From an uncultured Winogradskyella sp. (GTDB taxonomy: Bacteria > Bacteroidota > Bacteroidia > Flavobacteriales > Flavobacteriaceae), in assembly GCF_947496485.1 (NCBI RefSeq), contig NZ_CANMCZ010000004.1, positions 248,001 to 312,000 on the forward strand: a stretch of DNA of 64,000 nucleotides, written 5' to 3'. Below are positions 43,615 through 53,594 of the stretch, one piece after another. The position numbers and the translations under genes were made by a program. Below the pieces are notes generated by a model. It searched no databases and had not been told where the DNA came from. It saw only the letters and a list, made by a program, of their open reading frames with translations. Position 1 is the stretch's first letter, and the number at the start of each line of letters is the position of its first letter.

Positions 43615-44568
43615 TTGAACGAACTTATCCTAGAACTGGAAGAAATAACACCAAAAGAATTCTTCGGTCCACAAAATGCTAATATTGAACTTCTAAAAAA
43701 ATATTTTCCAAAGCTTAAAATTGTAGCTAGAGGCAATAAATTGAAAGCTTATGGCGATGAAGATTTGCTTGAAGAATTTGACCATAGAATGACTATGTTG
43801 ATGAAGCATTTTGGAAAGTATAATAAACTTGATGAAAATGTTATAGAGCGTGTGCTCACAAGTAATAGTAGTGATGATTACAATACCTCTGCAAAAAGCG
43901 GAGAAGTGATCGTTCATGGAGTCGGTGGTAAATTGATTAAGGCACAAACTGCAAATCAGCGTAAGTTGGTAGAGAGTATGCGCAAAAATGATATGGTATT
44001 TGCTATTGGTCCTGCAGGAACAGGAAAAACATATACTGGTGTAGCGTTAGCGGTACAAGCCTTAAAAAGTAAAGAGGTAAAACGTATTATCTTAACACGT
44101 CCAGCTGTTGAAGCAGGAGAGAACCTTGGTTTCTTACCTGGTGATTTAAAGGAGAAGTTAGATCCGTACATGCAACCTTTATATGACGCATTACGCGATA
44201 TGATTCCTGCTGAAAAACTAGAGAGTTATATCGAAAAAGGTGTCATACAAATCGCTCCATTAGCTTTTATGCGTGGTCGTACCTTAGATAATGCTTTTGT
44301 GATTTTAGATGAAGGACAGAATACAACCCATGCACAAATGAAGATGTTTTTAACACGTATGGGCAAAAACGCTAAGTTTTTATTAACTGGCGACCCTGGT
44401 CAAGTAGATTTACCGAGACGTACTATTTCTGGACTAAAAGAAGCACTTTTGGTATTAAAGAATATTGATGGTATTGGGATGATTTATCTAGATGATAAAG
44501 ATGTAATCCGCCATAAATTAGTTAAGAAAGTGATTTCGGCTTATAAGAGTATTGAGAATAGAGACTAA
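43615..44568 (+). CDS. PhoH-family P-loop ATPase
   Basis: A 317-residue PhoH-like protein starting with TTG, the usual start in flavobacterial homologues ([18 protein letters not shown]). It has the Walker [10 protein letters not shown] (about residues 136-144), the Walker B VILDEGQN and the [12 protein letters not shown] segment. An N-terminal KH-like part precedes the ATPase domain. It is a probable RNA-acting ATPase. The purC gene begins five bases after its stop, so the pair is co-transcribed. Confidence 0.93.
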   Translation: MNELILELEEITPKEFFGPQNANIELLKKYFPKLKIVARGNKLKAYGDEDLLEEFDHRMTMLMKHFGKYNKLDENVIERVLTSNSSDDYNTSAKSGEVIVHGVGGKLIKAQTANQRKLVESMRKNDMVFAIGPAGTGKTYTGVALAVQALKSKEVKRIILTRPAVEAGENLGFLPGDLKEKLDPYMQPLYDALRDMIPAEKLESYIEKGVIQIAPLAFMRGRTLDNAFVILDEGQNTTHAQMKMFLTRMGKNAKFLLTGDPGQVDLPRRTISGLKEALLVLKNIDGIGMIYLDDKDVIRHKLVKKVISAYKSIENRD

Positions 44569-44573
44569 GAAAT

Positions 44574-45524
44574 ATGAGTAAAACCATAATAGATACCAAT
44601 TTTAACTTTCCAAACCAGAAAAGTGTTTATAAAGGAAAAGTAAGAGAAGTTTATAGCATCAATGATGAGCAATTAGTGATGATTGCGACAGATCGTTTGA
44701 GTGCTTTTGATGTGGTAATGCCAAAAGGTATTCCTTATAAAGGACAAATCTTAAATCAGATTGCGACTAAAATGATGAAGGAAACTGAGGACTTGGTACC
44801 AAATTGGTTGGTTGCTACACCAGATCCTAATGTTGCTGTTGGTCATTTATGTGAACCCTTTAAAGTTGAAATGGTAATACGTGGTTATATGTCTGGTCAT
44901 GCGGCACGCGAGTATAAAGCTGGAAGACGAATGTTATGTGGAGTTGAAATGCCTGATGGTATGAAAGAAAATGATAAGTTTCCTGAGCCTATTATTACAC
45001 CTGCAACTAAAGCTGAGCATGGGGACCATGACGAAGATATTTCTAGAGAAGATATTATAAAGCGAGGCATCGTTTCTGAGGAGGACTACAGCGTACTAGA
45101 AGATTATACCAGAAAACTATTCCAAAGAGGAACAGAAATCGCTGCAAAACGCGGTTTAATTTTAGTAGATACAAAATACGAATTTGGAAAAACAAAACAT
45201 GGTAAAATTGTATTGATTGACGAAATTCATACACCAGACTCTTCGAGATATTTTTATGAGGATGGTTACCAAGAGCGACAGGATAGAGGAGAGGCTCAAA
45301 AACAACTATCTAAAGAATTTGTGCGCCAGTGGTTAATTGCTAACGAGTTTCAAGGTTTGGAAGGACAAACGGTTCCCTATATGAGTGATGAATACATAGA
45401 AACTGTAAGTGAACGTTACATTGAGTTATATGAAAATATTACAGGCGAGACATTTGTAAAAGCAGATGTTTCTGATATTCAAAGTCGTATTAATAAAAAT
45501 GTTCTCAACTATTTAAGTAAATAA
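44574..45524 (+). CDS. purC: Phosphoribosylaminoimidazole-succinocarboxamide synthase
   Basis: A 316-residue SAICAR synthase, the step of purine synthesis that joins aspartate to CAIR. It shows the signatures [33 protein letters not shown], and the late [15 protein letters not shown] with the metal/ATP-binding acidic residues. The length fits the longer, eukaryote-like group. It follows phoH by five bases. Confidence 0.97.
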   Translation: MSKTIIDTNFNFPNQKSVYKGKVREVYSINDEQLVMIATDRLSAFDVVMPKGIPYKGQILNQIATKMMKETEDLVPNWLVATPDPNVAVGHLCEPFKVEMVIRGYMSGHAAREYKAGRRMLCGVEMPDGMKENDKFPEPIITPATKAEHGDHDEDISREDIIKRGIVSEEDYSVLEDYTRKLFQRGTEIAAKRGLILVDTKYEFGKTKHGKIVLIDEIHTPDSSRYFYEDGYQERQDRGEAQKQLSKEFVRQWLIANEFQGLEGQTVPYMSDEYIETVSERYIELYENITGETFVKADVSDIQSRINKNVLNYLSK

Positions 45525-46739
45525 TTAGTCCTCAGATTTTAATTCTTCTAATTTTTTTCTAGAAAACGGATTTTCTTCTAAAGCTAGCGCCTTTTTAAAA
45601 TTTTCCTTGGCTTTTTCTTTATTTTCAACAGCTAAATAATAGTCACCTAATGAATCATAAACATTGAAGCTCTTTGGGTAATAGTTGACATTCATTTCAA
45701 AAAATTGCTTGGCTAAATCGTGTTTATCCATTTGCATTAATTGATAGCCCATTCCATTTATCATATTTTCATTAGGTTTATTATCATAACCTAATATTTC
45801 TGTCACATTAGAATAATGTGCTTTCATTCTATTAACAACATCTGAATTTGGCGTCATTACATCAGAAAACTTAACTTCAAATTTATAAAAGTCAAAAATA
45901 AATCTCAGACCATCATAGGTTGTTATAAGGGGAGCCGAGCCATGATCGTCATTTTCATAATATTTAGAATTAAACTTAATAGCACTTTTGTCTGAACTTC
46001 TTAATAAATTTCTAGTTTCAAATATCGAATTAATATGGCTTACCATTGGGCCTTTGGCTTTTTTTACAGAGATTGTATCCATACCTTCCTCGAGTGTATT
46101 AGCTATTCCTAAGTAAAGTGATTTGTTTTTATACTTTTCGTCTTTAAGATTTGTTTCGCTAAAGGCATTTAATAACTTTTTGTCATCCCACCACATGGAA
46201 GGATCAATAGAAATATAACTCGTAAATAAGTCTGGCTTTTCGTAAAGTGCATCCATTACTAATAATCCTCCAAATGAATGACCAATAAACATTCTATATG
46301 GAGATGTTGGGTAATTTTTTTCGACATAAGGAAATAGTTCTTTTTCCATAAACTTTAAGAAGTTTCTACCACCACCAGATTGTGAGACCAAATCTTGAGG
46401 AGCCATTGGAGGACTTGGTTCTGCCTTTGTAGGTGTTAGATCGCGAGTACGGTTAGTATTAGGTATCGCAACAACTATCATATTTGGAATAACATTATTT
46501 GCACTTAATTGTTCAACCATACCAACAACAGATGTAAAATGCGCATCACCATCTAATAAATAGATTACCGGAAAGTTTTTTGATGCTAGAGGAGGTACAT
46601 GAATCAGTATTTTTCTTTCTTCATTTAGAATTTCAGATTGAACACTATCTATTTTTCCAATGATAACATCATTTTGTCCAAAGGCTAGTTGACAAAAAGC
46701 TATAATACTTAGAAATGTCAGAATTGTAGTATTTTTCAT
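45525..46739 (-). CDS. Secreted alpha/beta-hydrolase esterase with TPR-like C-terminus
   Basis: A 404-residue protein with a signal peptide (about 1-21) and an esterase D/Fes-type alpha/beta-hydrolase domain. YLLDGDAHF and GHSFGGLLVMDAL (nucleophile Ser) are seen, with the late His in YYENDDHGSAPL. The C-terminal 90 residues form two TPR-like helical pairs (MDKHDLAKQFFEMN, DSLGDYYLAVENKEKAKENFKKALAL). It acts outside the cytoplasm; the substrate (siderophore ester, acyl ester) is not clear. It lies tail to tail with purC. Confidence 0.87.
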   Translation of the reverse strand: MKNTTILTFLSIIAFCQLAFGQNDVIIGKIDSVQSEILNEERKILIHVPPLASKNFPVIYLLDGDAHFTSVVGMVEQLSANNVIPNMIVVAIPNTNRTRDLTPTKAEPSPPMAPQDLVSQSGGGRNFLKFMEKELFPYVEKNYPTSPYRMFIGHSFGGLLVMDALYEKPDLFTSYISIDPSMWWDDKKLLNAFSETNLKDEKYKNKSLYLGIANTLEEGMDTISVKKAKGPMVSHINSIFETRNLLRSSDKSAIKFNSKYYENDDHGSAPLITTYDGLRFIFDFYKFEVKFSDVMTPNSDVVNRMKAHYSNVTEILGYDNKPNENMINGMGYQLMQMDKHDLAKQFFEMNVNYYPKSFNVYDSLGDYYLAVENKEKAKENFKKALALEENPFSRKKLEELKSED

Positions 46740-46795
46740 TAAAATTTTGATTTACAGATTATTAAGTTATAAAAAAAATCTGAAATATTGAGACA

Positions 46796-47320
46796 TCAAT
46801 ACTTTTCTTTTAAAGTTTTAGTATGATGCTCTACATGATGAGCTGTCCACATAATAATTTCACGTACAGGCATCTTACCCATAAGAGGATGTGGCAATAT
46901 AACTGTATCTAAATTCTTATCGCTTATCTTTTTAGTTTTGTATTGTAGTTTCTTACTTTCAGTTTGTAAACGATTTAAAATATAATGTTTGTCTTCAAAA
47001 TTTGGAATCTTCATATTTTGAGAACCTTTAAACGTTTTACCTTTGGCATCTTCTAAGCGTTCTTGGTAACGGTTTACTATTGCTTCGTAATTTCTAACAG
47101 GTCTATTAGCTTTCCCGAATTTGAATCGCAATAAAAACTTAGGCATGCTCAAAGCATCATTAAGTGGTTTTATACTTTGAAGTAAGTGCAAAGCTTGCTG
47201 TCCAGTAGTCCATTTCCCTTCTGGTCCTTTTGTCCAAGACTCTTCAGGTTGATTTTCTAACCAGATAATTAATTCAGAATGTTTTTTTTCTAGTAAATCT
47301 GCTATTGCTTCTTTATCCAT
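46796..47320 (-). CDS. DinB-family protein
   Basis: A 174-residue DinB/YfiT-like four-helix protein. The pattern EDAKGKTF...HHVEHHTK near the C-terminus and H in the QQALHLLQSIKPL helix supply the three histidines that bind a metal in this superfamily. These enzymes often transfer thiols (bacillithiol, mycothiol) or are of unknown role. It stands alone on the minus strand with a 93-base gap to the next gene. Confidence 0.85.
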   Translation of the reverse strand: MDKEAIADLLEKKHSELIIWLENQPEESWTKGPEGKWTTGQQALHLLQSIKPLNDALSMPKFLLRFKFGKANRPVRNYEAIVNRYQERLEDAKGKTFKGSQNMKIPNFEDKHYILNRLQTESKKLQYKTKKISDKNLDTVILPHPLMGKMPVREIIMWTAHHVEHHTKTLKEKY

Positions 47321-47413
47321 GTAGCATTAATTGATAAAGAAAAGATAGGAAATTTTGTTGACTTGTTTATTTATTAGGCAGTTAAATTGGGTATATGTTT
47401 CTTAGCCATTGGG

Positions 47414-48178
47414 TTATTCTTCAACTTCTTTTTCTTGAATTACAATTTTATCTTTCTTAAAAATAGGAACTAGATAAGATAAATTAAAGCCATAACCAGC
47501 GCCAATTCTCCCACTGTCATAGGTTCTGTTGAATCCTGGAATGTAGAGATTTTCGTAATTAGTTGGTTGGGTATCGGTAATTAAGCCTTTGAGTTGTACA
47601 TTAATGCCTGCAAAAAAATTGTTAAAAAGTTCTGCTTTAAGTCCAATCTGTAGTTCTATCCAAATTGCTGTTAAACCACTAAATTCTTCACCATCTTGTA
47701 CCGAGAACAAATCATCTCCCCAGTATTGGTTATTAACATCATAAATCTTATAACTATTACGTGTTTGACTAAATGAGCTTGCACCAACTCTAAAACCAGT
47801 ATAAATCATGTTCTCCATGTCTAGCCAGTTTTTATACAAATTAAGATCTATACCACCCTTAAAATAACTTCCTTTGGTCGTATTATTTAAAACTTCGTTT
47901 TCGATTGTGCGCTCTTCATTACCAATTTCACCAGCCAAGTACATGTTTTTTGTAAGACGATAATCTCCCATGATTTCAAAGCCAGAGTAGTTGTCTTCAA
48001 AAAATGTGCGTGTAAGTTTACCAATATCTGCACCTAATCGCAATCCATACTTTTGTTTATAGATTAAGGTGTCAGTAACAGTTTCTTTCTTGTCTTGTTG
48101 TGCATTAACCATTGCAGAAAACAACAGTAAAATTATAGCACTTCTAATGAAAGATGCGTACATGAACTGTGTTTTCAT
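47414..48178 (-). CDS. DUF6048 outer-membrane-like protein
   Basis: A 254-residue protein with a signal peptide (about 1-26, ending MVNAQQ) and barrel-like strands (YGLRLGADIGKLTRTFF, GYGFNLSYLVPIFKK). The pattern and place, directly behind a DUF6452 gene and rlmD, are those of the flavobacterial DUF6048 family. Its start overlaps the end of the DUF6452 gene by 35 bases. Function is unknown; a pair of surface proteins made together is likely. Confidence 0.8.
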   Translation of the reverse strand: MKTQFMYASFIRSAIILLLFSAMVNAQQDKKETVTDTLIYKQKYGLRLGADIGKLTRTFFEDNYSGFEIMGDYRLTKNMYLAGEIGNEERTIENEVLNNTTKGSYFKGGIDLNLYKNWLDMENMIYTGFRVGASSFSQTRNSYKIYDVNNQYWGDDLFSVQDGEEFSGLTAIWIELQIGLKAELFNNFFAGINVQLKGLITDTQPTNYENLYIPGFNRTYDSGRIGAGYGFNLSYLVPIFKKDKIVIQEKEVEE

Positions 48179-48716
48179 TTTCTATTGTTGTTTCTAAAAC
48201 TTCTATATTACTAATCCAATTATCAGTATCATTCTCTACTATGACACCTAAACCATTAAAAACACTTTTATAACCACAAGCTCTAGATACATATATAAAT
48301 TCTGTGGTGTATGTAATCTCTAAGATATCAATATTAGATTCTGTAGTATTGTCGGTATCTAAACGCAGATTAGTGTCTTTTTCTAATATAAAGCGTGTTG
48401 TTGTTTCTTCATTTTCATTGGCAATTATTAGAGGTAATTCAGCAGAGCTTAAATTAGCATTGTACACGCGCCCAGTTTCAAAAGGGTCTATTAGAATGGC
48501 TCCTGAAGAATCTTCATCATCTGGAATCGAAATATTTGGACTATCCCCATAAATGGTTAATCTTGGGACACTTTTTAAATCATCTGGACTTGTGGCATCA
48601 TAAAACTCTATCGATAAACGTGATGTTGTGAGTGTTGATTCTGCACAAATATCATCACGTTCGCAATTAATTAGTACAATTGCTATAAATAGAATAAAGA
48701 ATTTTAGTTTTCTCAT
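48144..48716 (-). CDS. DUF6452 lipoprotein
   Basis: A 190-residue protein with a lipoprotein leader (LINCERDDIC, Cys at about 18) and a beta-rich domain (TLTTSRLSIEFYD, and the late CGYKSVFNGLGVIV), typical of the flavobacterial DUF6452 family. It lies between rlmD and DUF6048 and overlaps the latter. It begins three bases after the rlmD stop. Function is unknown. Confidence 0.8.
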   Translation of the reverse strand: MRKLKFFILFIAIVLINCERDDICAESTLTTSRLSIEFYDATSPDDLKSVPRLTIYGDSPNISIPDDEDSSGAILIDPFETGRVYNANLSSAELPLIIANENEETTTRFILEKDTNLRLDTDNTTESNIDILEITYTTEFIYVSRACGYKSVFNGLGVIVENDTDNWISNIEVLETTIENENTVHVRIFH

Positions 48717-48719
48717 GTA

Positions 48720-50171
48720 TTATTTTTCAAACAAAACAACCGTTTCAATATGTGCTGTGTGAGGAAATTGATCGACCAAACTTAGTTTTTTAATCTCGTA
48801 ACCTGCTTCCATTAATTGCTCGGTATCTCTTGCTTGTGTTGCAGGATTACAAGATACATAAACCAAACGTTCTGCATTTAGGTTTATTATTTTTTTAAGA
48901 GTTTTTGGCGCTATACCAGCTCTCGCAGGATCTAAAATAATAGTTCTTATTTTATTAGTGTATTCTGGATGTTCGTTTAAAAACTTTCCAACATCTGCTG
49001 CATAAAACTCTAAGCCTTTTATATTGTTCCGCTTGGCATTCTCTTTAGCATCTTCAATAGCGGCAGCCACGATGTCTACACCAACAATTTTTGTATTATG
49101 AGCTTTGCTGGCAATAATTTGGCCTATGGTACCTGTACCACAAAATAAATCTAAAACAACACTATTATCAATAGCTTCTTTATTTTCTAGTGCATAATCA
49201 ACCACTTTAGAATATAGCTTTTCGGCACACTTTGGATTTGTCTGAAAAAAGCTTTTCATGCTAATTTCAAAATTCAAGTCGAGAAGCTCTTCAACAATTT
49301 TATCATCTCCATACACCAGTTTTATGCTTCCTGTTGTAGCAATGGTTCTGTCACCAATTTCATCATTAATAGTATGCAATAAACCTGCTACACGATCTCC
49401 GAATAATTCCACTAAATAGTTGGCAAATTTGTTTAAATCGAACTTTGGTAAATCGCACGATGTTGTTACCAAATTGAATAATAGCTTGTTCGTTTTATAA
49501 GATTTTCTAACAACAAAATATCTAAAGAACCCTTCTTTTCTTGGTGCATGCCAAGGATCCAATCCTGTTGCTTCGCAGTAGGCTCTAATGTCTTTAAGCT
49601 GATTTTCAAATTCAGCATCGAACAATCCAGAATCGCTATTTAGATTATCGCCGCACCACCAAGTACCACGTTTTTTAAAACCTAGTGTAAATTCATCAAC
49701 ATCAGTTTTTAGTTCGCGATTGTATCCGATAGCAGAAAAACCATATTCCATTTTATTTCTATAATGAAATGTATTAGGTGAATCTACAAATTCATCGAAT
49801 TTAGTTTCTATATCTTTAACTTTTCCTATACGCTTAAATAGCTCTAGTGTACTTTGCTTTTTGTATTGATGTTGTTTTGCAATTGGTAATTGCATATAAG
49901 GAGCACCTGGAATATCTTGAAAGGGCATCTCAACTTCGTCTTCAGAAGATTTTAGGACTTCAAAGAGTTTTCCCTCAGCATATTTTTTGCTCGATTTTTT
50001 TATCTGTGTCTTAACTAATTGTCCTGGTAATGTATTAGGTACAAAAACAACAAATTCACCATGGTCATTACGAATACGGCCAATGCCTTTTCCACCAAAA
50101 GCATAGTCTTCAATTAAGATATCTATGACTTGCCCTCGTTTTACAAATTGGTTTCGTTCTCTTCTTGGCAT
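48720..50171 (-). CDS. rlmD: RlmD-like rRNA uracil-C5 methyltransferase lacking the Fe-S cysteines
   Basis: A 483-residue TrmA/RlmD-family enzyme. An N-terminal TRAM domain (about 10-70) is followed by the central domain and a SAM-binding domain with LDLFCGTGTIGQI, the conserved ILDPARAG and the catalytic SCNPAT. It should methylate a uridine of 23S rRNA at C5. The usual four-cysteine Fe-S cluster between TRAM and central domains (CxxCGGCxxQ) is absent; the matching stretch reads FQDIPGAPYMQLPIAKQ. The site specificity is therefore uncertain. DUF6452 and DUF6048 genes follow in the same direction. Confidence 0.88.
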   Translation of the reverse strand: MPRRERNQFVKRGQVIDILIEDYAFGGKGIGRIRNDHGEFVVFVPNTLPGQLVKTQIKKSSKKYAEGKLFEVLKSSEDEVEMPFQDIPGAPYMQLPIAKQHQYKKQSTLELFKRIGKVKDIETKFDEFVDSPNTFHYRNKMEYGFSAIGYNRELKTDVDEFTLGFKKRGTWWCGDNLNSDSGLFDAEFENQLKDIRAYCEATGLDPWHAPRKEGFFRYFVVRKSYKTNKLLFNLVTTSCDLPKFDLNKFANYLVELFGDRVAGLLHTINDEIGDRTIATTGSIKLVYGDDKIVEELLDLNFEISMKSFFQTNPKCAEKLYSKVVDYALENKEAIDNSVVLDLFCGTGTIGQIIASKAHNTKIVGVDIVAAAIEDAKENAKRNNIKGLEFYAADVGKFLNEHPEYTNKIRTIILDPARAGIAPKTLKKIINLNAERLVYVSCNPATQARDTEQLMEAGYEIKKLSLVDQFPHTAHIETVVLFEK

Positions 50172-50294
50172 TTATACAATTAATTTGGGTGCAAAGATAT
50201 ATAGATAGGCCAAAATGTATGAGTATATTTTAGTTTATCTTTAAAAGAATTTAGTAAAAATTGAACCTTTCTAAATATTCTGCGTCTTTAGAGT

Positions 50295-50804
50295 ATGAGA
50301 GTTATAAATATTCATAAACGTATCATCAATCAGCCTATAGGTAAGGTGTCACAATTATTTAAAACATTATCTACTCGGAACGATTTAGTTTGGCCATATG
50401 AAAACTGGCCAGCTATTCGATTTAAGGATGGATTGTACGTTGGAAGCAAAGGTGGTCATGGTCTGGTGCGTTATTCTATTATTGAGTTTAAAGAAGGTGA
50501 GCATATTAAATTTCAGTTTTCAAAGCCTGTAGGATTTATTGGTACGCACGAATTAAAAATTGAAGAAATAAATCAGAATAAGACAATAATTAGTCATGAA
50601 ATTAAATCCAATCCAACCTTTAAAGCTACTTTACTTTGGGTATTCGTTACCCGTTGGCTTCATGACGCTTTAATTGAAGATGCTTTTGATAAAGTTGAAA
50701 ATCATTTTTTAACTGGTAACAAAAAAGAAACAAAATATAGTTTTTGGGTTAAACTCTTAAGAGAGGCTTATAAAGGAAAATCATTTCAAACTAAACATGC
50801 TTAA
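50295..50804 (+). CDS. SRPBCC-like protein of unknown function
   Basis: A 169-residue soluble protein with the ordering of a SRPBCC/START-like fold. A strand-helix start (INHPIGKV-like INQPIGKVSQLFKTL) is followed by beta strands (GGHGLVRYSIIEFKEGEHIKFQF, THELKIEEI) and a final long helix (LHDALIEDAFDKVENHF). I do not know a named family. The following sigma-factor gene begins with TTG directly at its stop codon, so the two are coupled. Confidence 0.65.
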   Translation: MRVINIHKRIINQPIGKVSQLFKTLSTRNDLVWPYENWPAIRFKDGLYVGSKGGHGLVRYSIIEFKEGEHIKFQFSKPVGFIGTHELKIEEINQNKTIISHEIKSNPTFKATLLWVFVTRWLHDALIEDAFDKVENHFLTGNKKETKYSFWVKLLREAYKGKSFQTKHA

Positions 50805-51356
50805 TTGAAAACTGACCAAAGCATAGATGAGAAATTAGTTGAAGCGTATAAAGCTGGTGATAAAAAAGCACTTGCTGAATTGGTAAAGCGATGGCACAAA
50901 TCATTCTGTGATAAGGCTTATTGGCTAGTTAAGGATAAGGATGTTGCAAAAGATATAGCACAAGATAGTTGGGCAATTATTATCAATAAGATAGCTCATT
51001 TAAAAGAGCCTAAACAATTTAAATATTGGGCTTTCAGAATTGTATGCAATAAAGCAACAGATTGGTTACGATTACAATCAAAAAAAAGAAGGAATACTCT
51101 TGAATATGAGGTTGAAATTCAAGGTGATGAAACTAAGTATTCAGAAAACGATCAGTTAAAGCTAATACTTTTAAAAGGGGTAAATGAATTGCCAATTAAT
51201 CAAAAAACTATAGTTAGACTTTTTTATATAGAATCCTATAGTTTAAAACAAATAAGTGATTTGCAAGACATATCAATTGGTACTGCCAAGTCGAGGCTGT
51301 TTCATGCAAGAGAAAAATTAAAAACAATTTTAAAACATACAGATTATGAAAACTAA
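50805..51356 (+). CDS. ECF-type RNA polymerase sigma factor
   Basis: A 183-residue sigma-70 family factor of the ECF group. Region 2 (about 20-85) contains the LVKRWHKSFCDKAYWLV and DIAQDSWAIII motifs, and region 4 (about 125-175) contains LPINQKTIVRLFYIESYSLKQIS with SIGTAKSRLFHAREKLK. It starts with TTG immediately after the upstream stop (TAATTG). A putative membrane protein gene overlaps its end by 11 bases, as expected for an anti-sigma or partner protein. Confidence 0.9.
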   Translation: MKTDQSIDEKLVEAYKAGDKKALAELVKRWHKSFCDKAYWLVKDKDVAKDIAQDSWAIIINKIAHLKEPKQFKYWAFRIVCNKATDWLRLQSKKRRNTLEYEVEIQGDETKYSENDQLKLILLKGVNELPINQKTIVRLFYIESYSLKQISDLQDISIGTAKSRLFHAREKLKTILKHTDYEN

Positions 51357-51732
51357 TATGGAAGACATAGACAAATTAATTAAGGACACACTAACGCAAG
51401 AGGAAGCTAAGTTTTATGATTCTCTAGATGAACAAGGAGTATTTGCAATGATTGCAGGTTTATATAAGGGAAAAAACTTATGGTTTACAGTCGTTATGCA
51501 TATAATAAATATTATTGCATTTGGATTAATGATTTACTGTTTGATACAAACCTTTGATGTCGAAAACACTAACGATCTAATACTTTGGATAGCAGGATTT
51601 TTTATTTGTTTTATGACAATGAGTATGCTAAAGGTTTATGCTTGGATGCAAATTCATAGAAATGCTTTGACTAGAGAAATAAAAAGACTTGAACTGCAGG
51701 TTTCATCTCTCTCAGGAAAAATATCAGACTAA
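51346..51732 (+). CDS. DUF6768-like membrane protein, possible sigma-factor partner
   Basis: A 128-residue protein with a soluble N-terminal part (EEAKFYDSLDEQG) and two membrane segments (about 45-65 and 75-95), then a short coiled tail (REIKRLELQVSSLSGK). The overall pattern fits DUF6768. Its start overlaps the sigma-factor gene by 11 bases; an alternative ATG lies four codons in. By place it could control the sigma factor, though it has no visible anti-sigma zinc motif. Confidence 0.7.
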   Translation: MKTNMEDIDKLIKDTLTQEEAKFYDSLDEQGVFAMIAGLYKGKNLWFTVVMHIINIIAFGLMIYCLIQTFDVENTNDLILWIAGFFICFMTMSMLKVYAWMQIHRNALTREIKRLELQVSSLSGKISD

Positions 51733-51890
51733 GTTTTAAATCACAGTTATATTTAGTAATTTGCATGCCTCTAGGGATGATTTCTTTCCCACGCTGAATT
51801 TTCGGACTCTTCGAAAGGATAAAGGTAGATAAGGAATGGACATTTTATATATCCATTTTTATGGATAGTAACCTTTAAAAACAAATTAAA
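51733..51890 (+). promoter_or_regulatory. Leader region of rocD with a small hairpin
   Basis: About 158 bases between genes. A stem TATCCA/TGGATA with a 6-base loop (51854-51871) lies about 20 bases before the rocD start. The rest (ATTTTCGGACTCTTCGAAAGG) has no riboswitch pattern that I recognise. Confidence 0.3.
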
Positions 51891-53171
51891 ATGGCTGTTT
51901 TAGACCACATTTCATCGCAAGAAGCGATGGCACTAGAAAACAAGTACGGAGCGCAAAATTATCATCCATTACCAGTAGTATTGAGTAAAGGAGAAGGTGT
52001 TTACGTTTGGGATGTAGAAGGTAAAAAGTATTACGACTTTTTGTCCGCATATTCTTCATTAAACCAAGGACATTGTCATCCAAAAATTGTCAATGCAATG
52101 ACCGAACAGGCTCAACGTTTAACTTTAACGTCAAGAGCTTTTTATAACGATATGCTTGGGCGTTATGAAAAGTATGCAACTGAGTTTTTTAAGTTCGACA
52201 AGATGCTACCAATGAATTCTGGAGCAGAAGCAGTAGAAACTGCTTTAAAGCTTTGTAGAAAATGGGCTTACGAGGTAAAAGGTATTGACTTAAATAAAGC
52301 TGAAATCATTGTTTGCGATAACAATTTCCATGGTAGAACAACAACAATTATATCGTTTTCTAACGATCCTGTAGCTCGTAAAAATTTTGGACCTTACACA
52401 GATGGATTTATAAAAATAGAGTATGATAACTTACAGGCTCTTGAGGATGTATTAAGTTCTAATCCAAATGTTGCTGGTTTCTTAGTAGAACCAATACAAG
52501 GTGAAGCAGGTGTTTATGTACCTAGCGAAAACTATTTAAGAGACGCAAAAGCTTTATGCGAAAAATATAATGTATTATTTATCGCAGACGAAGTGCAAAC
52601 AGGTATAGCACGTACAGGACGTTTATTGGCAACTTGCGGTAATTGTAGTTGTGCAGATAAAAATTGTTCTGGTACACCAGACGTTAAACCAGATGTTTTA
52701 ATTCTTGGAAAAGCACTTAGTGGCGGTTTATATCCAGTATCTGCCGTAATGGCTAATAATGAGATTATGAATGTTATTCAACCAGGAAACCATGGAAGTA
52801 CATTTGGAGGCAATCCAATAGCGGCTGCGGTCGCAATTGCTGCTTTAGAAGTTGTTAGAGATGAAAAATTGGCTGAAAATGCAGATTATCTAGGTAAGCT
52901 TTTTAGAGCAGAACTAAACAAGTATATTAAAACAAGTTCTATTGTAAATCTTGTAAGAGGTAAAGGATTGCTTAATGCTATTTTAATTAATGACGATGAA
53001 GATAGTGATACAGCTTGGAACATTTGTTTAAGGTTGAGAGATAATGGTTTGTTGGCAAAACCAACACATGGTAATATCATCCGTTTTGCACCTCCTTTAG
53101 TAATGACTGAAGAGCAATTACTAGATTGTGTATCTATTATAATTAATACATTGAAAGAATTTGAAGTTTAA
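51891..53171 (+). CDS. rocD: Ornithine aminotransferase
   Basis: A 426-residue class III PLP aminotransferase that converts ornithine and 2-oxoglutarate to glutamate semialdehyde and glutamate. It shows [42 protein letters not shown] and the lysine-bearing [16 protein letters not shown]. Between them lies a Cys-rich insert ([13 protein letters not shown], about residues 246-258) that I recall from Bacteroidetes homologues and that may bind a metal. Own promoter and a strong downstream terminator indicate a single-gene transcript. Confidence 0.95.
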   Translation: MAVLDHISSQEAMALENKYGAQNYHPLPVVLSKGEGVYVWDVEGKKYYDFLSAYSSLNQGHCHPKIVNAMTEQAQRLTLTSRAFYNDMLGRYEKYATEFFKFDKMLPMNSGAEAVETALKLCRKWAYEVKGIDLNKAEIIVCDNNFHGRTTTIISFSNDPVARKNFGPYTDGFIKIEYDNLQALEDVLSSNPNVAGFLVEPIQGEAGVYVPSENYLRDAKALCEKYNVLFIADEVQTGIARTGRLLATCGNCSCADKNCSGTPDVKPDVLILGKALSGGLYPVSAVMANNEIMNVIQPGNHGSTFGGNPIAAAVAIAALEVVRDEKLAENADYLGKLFRAELNKYIKTSSIVNLVRGKGLLNAILINDDEDSDTAWNICLRLRDNGLLAKPTHGNIIRFAPPLVMTEEQLLDCVSIIINTLKEFEV

Positions 53172-53196
53172 ATTTTAGCTTCAAGATATGGATAAA

Positions 53197-53232
53197 AAAA
53201 AGCGATTTTCAATTAAGAAAATCGCTTTTTTA
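53197..53232. terminator. Strong bidirectional terminator after rocD
   Basis: A perfect 14-bp stem AAAAAGCGATTTTC/GAAAATCGCTTTTT with a 6-base loop. It serves rocD (plus) and the converging small membrane gene (minus). Confidence 0.92.
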
Positions 53233-53247
53233 TTAATGTTTAAAATA

Positions 53248-53586
53248 TTATTCTATTTCAATACCCATTTGTCTGTAAATATCTTTTGTTTGTTCCATAT
53301 AAGCTTCCCATCCACCTATTGAATAAATATTATAAATAGTATATAGAAGAGTTAACACAGCTATCACTAAACCAATTATAGCAATGATTTTTGCAGTTTT
53401 TACTTGACTAAAATTACTGTAAAGATCTGGTTGTTGTGCATATAAGCTTTCATCCTTTTTGGTTAAGAAAAGCGCAATACCAGATAGTATTATACCTCCA
53501 ATACCAGCACTAAAGCAGCAGCATATGAATGAGATACTTCCGAGTACAATAGATGTGGTTGCATTAGGTAGTTTTTGTTGTTCCAT
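53248..53586 (-). CDS. Small membrane protein with CCC motif
   Basis: A 112-residue protein with two membrane segments. The first (about 12-40) contains FICCCFSAGIGGIILSGIALFL, the CCC-type motif seen in small Bacteroidetes membrane proteins beside DUF2752. The second is at about 67-90. The C-terminus is charged. Function is unknown. It lies eight bases from the DUF2752 gene on the same strand, a frequent pairing. Confidence 0.75.
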   Translation of the reverse strand: MEQQKLPNATTSIVLGSISFICCCFSAGIGGIILSGIALFLTKKDESLYAQQPDLYSNFSQVKTAKIIAIIGLVIAVLTLLYTIYNIYSIGGWEAYMEQTKDIYRQMGIEIE

Positions 53587-53594
53587 AATTTATT

